Shown: in pieces, positions 60,695-64,000 of the stretch
How positions within the stretch are numbered: the stretch's first letter is position 1
How the letters are laid out: each line of letters starts with the position of its first letter
Source: Xenopus tropicalis
Taxonomy: Eukaryota > Chordata > Amphibia > Anura > Pipidae
Assembly: GCF_000004195.4 (NCBI RefSeq)
Contig: NC_030685.2
Coordinates: 56,016,516 to 56,080,515 of the forward strand
Direction of reading: 5' to 3'
Length of the DNA stretch: 64,000 nt
Notes under the pieces: generated by a model
Told to the model about the DNA's origin: nothing
What the model saw: only the letters and a program-made list of their open reading frames with translations
Database searches by the model: none
Position numbers and translations under genes: made by a program

Positions 60695-60754
60695 GTAAAT
60701 GGCGCTCAAGCAGAAGGAACACATCCAAGCTTCATCACACAGAAGAAAAAGATG
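60695..60754 (+). CDS. unc80: Candidate 20-codon extension of unc80 exon 21
   Basis: Reading through the GTAAAT donor continues in frame for KWRSSRRNTSKLHHTEEKDG-like residues until a TAG at 60757. A GT at 60755 (GATG|GTTAGA) would add exactly 60 nt and leave the same phase-1 end as the short form. The residue composition is ordinary protein: basic, Ser-rich and not repeat-derived. The donor is weak against consensus, so this is a candidate alternative 5' splice site. Confidence 0.45.
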
Positions 60755-62443
60755 GTTAGATATCAGGGTTCTCTTTTTCTGTTATGTTATGGTTACTTTA
60801 CCCCTTATTATTATTTTGAAATGTTTTTGCTGCTGGAGGGTCTTGCAACAGATTGCTGACCAGTTCACTGCAACCCCTTTTTTAGCAAAACAGTTACCCA
60901 TCAACCTTCCTTTCTATAATTGAACCATCTGGTCCAGCAGCGAGTTTTTCTTGATCTGCATGCCCTTTATTTTGCATGGTTCCAATCACAGATTCTGTTT
61001 TACAGGGTCTCACATTTATCAATTTCACTACACAAAAATGTATCCCTAAAATGAATAATATTTAATCTTGGTCTTTCAAGAATAGTTGCATGTTACAGCA
61101 TGAAGTACCCCGCCATTTCCCAGCATGTTTCAGTCTGCCATATGCCTCCAAACTTTCATCCTTTTATTTATATTACATGAGGACAAGACTGAGCTTAAAA
61201 CCCCTCACTTTATTTCTACAATGGATAATTTTCCCATGTTTAATTTTATTTTTATTTTTCACAATCTCAAAACATTAATGAAATGACAAAAAATCCCACC
61301 CAGATACCTTGTTTCAATTATCTCTTTTCTTCTGTGTTTGCAATGATCAGCATGTTCATAACCATTTCCAAACAAGACACTGTCCTTTATGACTCAGCAA
61401 GACAAGGGTAGCAATGAAGTACTGATGATGTGGGGGAGTGGCTGTTGTGTTCTACAAATGTGCATTCAAGACAGCATTTTTCCCTGTCATTTAGTATAGT
61501 CAACTTATGTAATTGTTAAAATAATTTACAGTATAGTAGGGAAATTGTAGTCCATCCCTTGATCTGTCTTGATGTTTAGATGGTAACAGTTGTCATTTAT
61601 GTCAACATCCTCTGGATGTGATTTCTGTATATAGTCTGAACTATTAGCGCCACCCTTATCCATCATTCACTACCCTGATGGAGCAAATGTGTATGTCCCA
61701 TTAAATTCAGCCATTTGCAAATAAAAGTTCTGCACAATGGTTTTTTCATTTGCCATCTGCCACACCTGAAAGGTGTGCTAAAATAAATCGCACAACATTA
61801 AAGCTAAGCAGGATATCATAATTAAAAGGCCACTTATTATAAAGCCCCCCCAACTTTAATTTATAATGTAAATAATATCAGTATCCTGGAAAACCCTGGT
61901 GTTTAAGTAACTGAAAAACATTTTGATATGTAATGTTTAGGGTTTAATTGGCACTACAACATATGCGTGCTTGTCTGGGGTAGATAATCAACTGCATGTG
62001 TCTGATGGCATTGTTTACAGTTTAGAAAGGGTTAGTTTAAGGCTATAATAATGCTCATAGAGGGGTATAAGCAGAGGAGAATTGTGATGGAGCTGACCTC
62101 AGGACACTGCCTTTGGCTGTATTCCATCTCTGTCTCTCTGCTCTTGTGGTGCCGTGATTTGTGAAGTGCTTGTATTATGCTGTGCATTTGTTTTTTGTCA
62201 TGCCTAACTGTGTGATGTTAACAAAAGGAACACAAGATAGAGTTAGGCTTCTGCCCATGGAAATCCATTACAAAGTTATATTAATCCTTTACAGCGCTTT
62301 TATTGCTTCCTTCTAAAGTAAAGCTGTAGATTAGTAGTCTTTGGCCCTTATGAGTTCTTTTGCTTGGTAGGCAAGTGGTAATTGACTAAAAACCTGAGAA
62401 ACTCTGCTTTAGATAACATTACATTAATGCCACAAGGACTATT
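60755..62443 (+). other. unc80: unc80 intron 21, first part
   Basis: No further unc80 exon found; short open frames here have no family resemblance. No repeats recognised. Confidence 0.45.
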
Positions 62444-63294
62444 TTAAAAGGATACTGTCATGGGAGACAATTGGTAATTTTCAAAAAGTGAATCATTTTT
62501 AATATTTAATTTAAAAACTGACCAACTGATTTGAACAGAGTCTTGTCTATTCAGCCTGGCCTCAGAACTATAGTAACAAGATAACAGCTTTTTATAAAAC
62601 CTCCCCTAAAGGACTCATCTGCCATGTTTCTATGCTGCTAATAGAATGTACTGTTGGAGAAACCATCCTGTATTTTAGTGAGTGGAGAAATAGCCAAAAC
62701 CACCCATGTTGTCACTCCATGTTATTCACTTTCGTGGCTTGAAGTACTGCTGTCCAGAGAAAAAGAGCAATGGTCAGAATTAGTGATGAAAGAATCTGTC
62801 CCATTTTGCTTCACTGAAAAATTTGCTGAAAAACAGTGAAACATTTACAAAATGCCTTGACGTTAATAGGTGATATTAATTTTTAAGCATGTGACTTTTT
62901 TTCTCACTCAAAATGCATTAAATTCTATGGGCATTTTTTTCACTCCTACCGTGCAACTTAGTGGCTAATGCAGTGAGAGTAGTGACAAATAGACCTCCAT
63001 GGCAATGCTTGTGTGGGACTTTTTGCAGCAGAGGGCCTTTCATTGCTCCATGTAAATAACTCAGGGTCCCTTTGATTCAATGCAGATTCCAGAATAGCAC
63101 CAGCAGATGAATATGAATGAAATAAGTGTGGCAGTAGCTGCCTGAAAAACGCGATTCTGTGCTGTTTCTGAAAAAACAAGACCATGCATAATAAAATGAG
63201 ATAGCTGTTACACACCATTATTAAATTCTATGAAAACATTTTACATTGTAGAAAATAAAATCGCACTAGAAAAATCATGACAGTATTCCTTTAA
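62444..63294. mobile_element. TTAA-type MITE (GGATACTGTCATG ends) with nested element
   Basis: Left end TTAAAAGGATACTGTCATGG, right end ATCATGACAGTATTCCTTTAA, inverted to each other. From about 62780 (TTAGTGATGAAAGAATCTGT) to about 63145 there appears to be a second MITE related to 57381-57631 inserted within it. Confidence 0.72.
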
Positions 63295-64000
63295 TTTACC
63301 AATGGTGTTTTTTTCTTGAAATTATAGTAGAGCAAAGTATGATGTTAGGAGGGTTAGAATTAATACCATGCCAGACCTCAATCCTGCAGGTTTCCCTCTA
63401 GAAATTCCCTCTAGTTCTTCTTAAGAAATTCTTCCTAGAAATTCCTAGAAATTTCTTAGTTCTTCTTAAGAATATGATTTCCAAGACCTTTATGGATTCC
63501 AAATGAAGCTGCTGACTGCTTGCCATCACGGCACTCAATATTTATACACAAATTATGCCGTACTTCTACCCTTGACAATCATTCATTAGAAATAGCAAAA
63601 AAAGAACACTATATATACTTGGTACATTAAATATATTTGCATTATAAAAGTATTTCTTCTATTTCAATAATCAGAAAATGAGGGTTAGCGTTCTGGTGGG
63701 ATGGGAGGAAAAATGTGATTTACTTAAGATATTCCACAGCCCTGGCGTGTTAGGTTCTCAATTATAAATTTTGTTTCATATATTGCAATGGTTTCTATTA
63801 AAACGTTTACCTATTTTCATGTTTGTGTAATCTTTACAAACATAAGCTGTGCTGTAAATCCAAACATTGAACATCTGGAATGTTTTGTAGCAGACTTGCT
63901 AAATCCCGAGGTTGTGGAATATCTTGAATATCTTGAAAAATCATTGTCTGTAAATCGCTGGGTGTTGTGGTTGATGCCACCATGTGTGCTAAGCTTCAGA
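63295..64000 (+). other. unc80: unc80 intron 21, end of window
   Basis: A small imperfect duplication around 63400-63475 (AAATTCCCTCTAGTTCTTCT and a similar run). Nothing else seen. Confidence 0.4.

Noticed and set aside
60755..64000. A 22nd unc80 exon before the window end
   Set aside because: Scanned both short open frames and AG/GT-bounded stretches; none matches the expected continuation of UNC80.
1..64000. Endogenous retrovirus or other viral insertion
   Set aside because: All reverse transcriptase sequences found belong to LINE (L1/Tx1, CR1) or DIRS elements or are L2-type remnants; no LTR pairs, envelope-like or protease-like sequence was seen.

Overview
This is vertebrate nuclear DNA, almost certainly from a frog of the genus Xenopus. 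It is AT-rich with GT-AG introns. The protein-coding exons match vertebrate UNC80. The mobile elements are the set typical of Xenopus: a Tx1-clade L1, a DIRS tyrosine-recombinase retrotransposon, CR1 and L2 LINEs, TTAA-flanked MITEs and hAT-like MITEs. I cannot tell X. tropicalis from X. laevis from the sequence alone.

One host gene is present. unc80 lies on the + strand, with the start codon at 11829 in a CpG-rich block, and continues past the right edge. I could place 21 coding exons with consistent splice phases between 11829 and 60694. They encode about 1,122 residues, roughly the first third of this ~3,250-residue protein. UNC80 is the large cytosolic scaffold that joins UNC79 to the NALCN sodium-leak channel in neurons. 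Two places suggest phase-preserving alternative splicing: an acceptor pair 42 nt apart at exon 19 (57065/57107) and a donor pair 60 nt apart at exon 21 (60694/60754).

Layout: 1-11560 is upstream intergenic DNA with an 18-copy 36-bp minisatellite (2321-2975), a foldback element, a TA microsatellite region and a truncated L2 LINE (8650-9705). 11561-11920 is the promoter-proximal block and exon 1. Intron 1 carries two foldback elements. Intron 2 (14747-26048) carries hairpin and hAT MITEs, a 5.8-kb apparently intact Tx1/L1 with both ORFs open and a perfect 16-bp target duplication (18017-23833), and a decayed relative of it. Exons 3-12 occupy 26049-35419, with CR1 tails, a tRNA-type SINE and MITEs between them. 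Intron 12 (35420-44928) holds a 3' CR1 copy abutting a ~6.25-kb antisense DIRS element. That DIRS element has an apparently identical 1,104-bp tandem duplication and disabling lesions. Exons 13-21 occupy 44929-60694, interspersed with nested MITEs (a hAT-like element inside a TTAA-type MITE at 46187-47735). The window ends in intron 21.

No RNA genes, CRISPR arrays, viral insertions or second host genes were found. The less expected content is the young L1, the duplicated DIRS with its diagnostic inverted and internal complementary repeats, the nested MITEs, and the alternative splice pairs in unc80.
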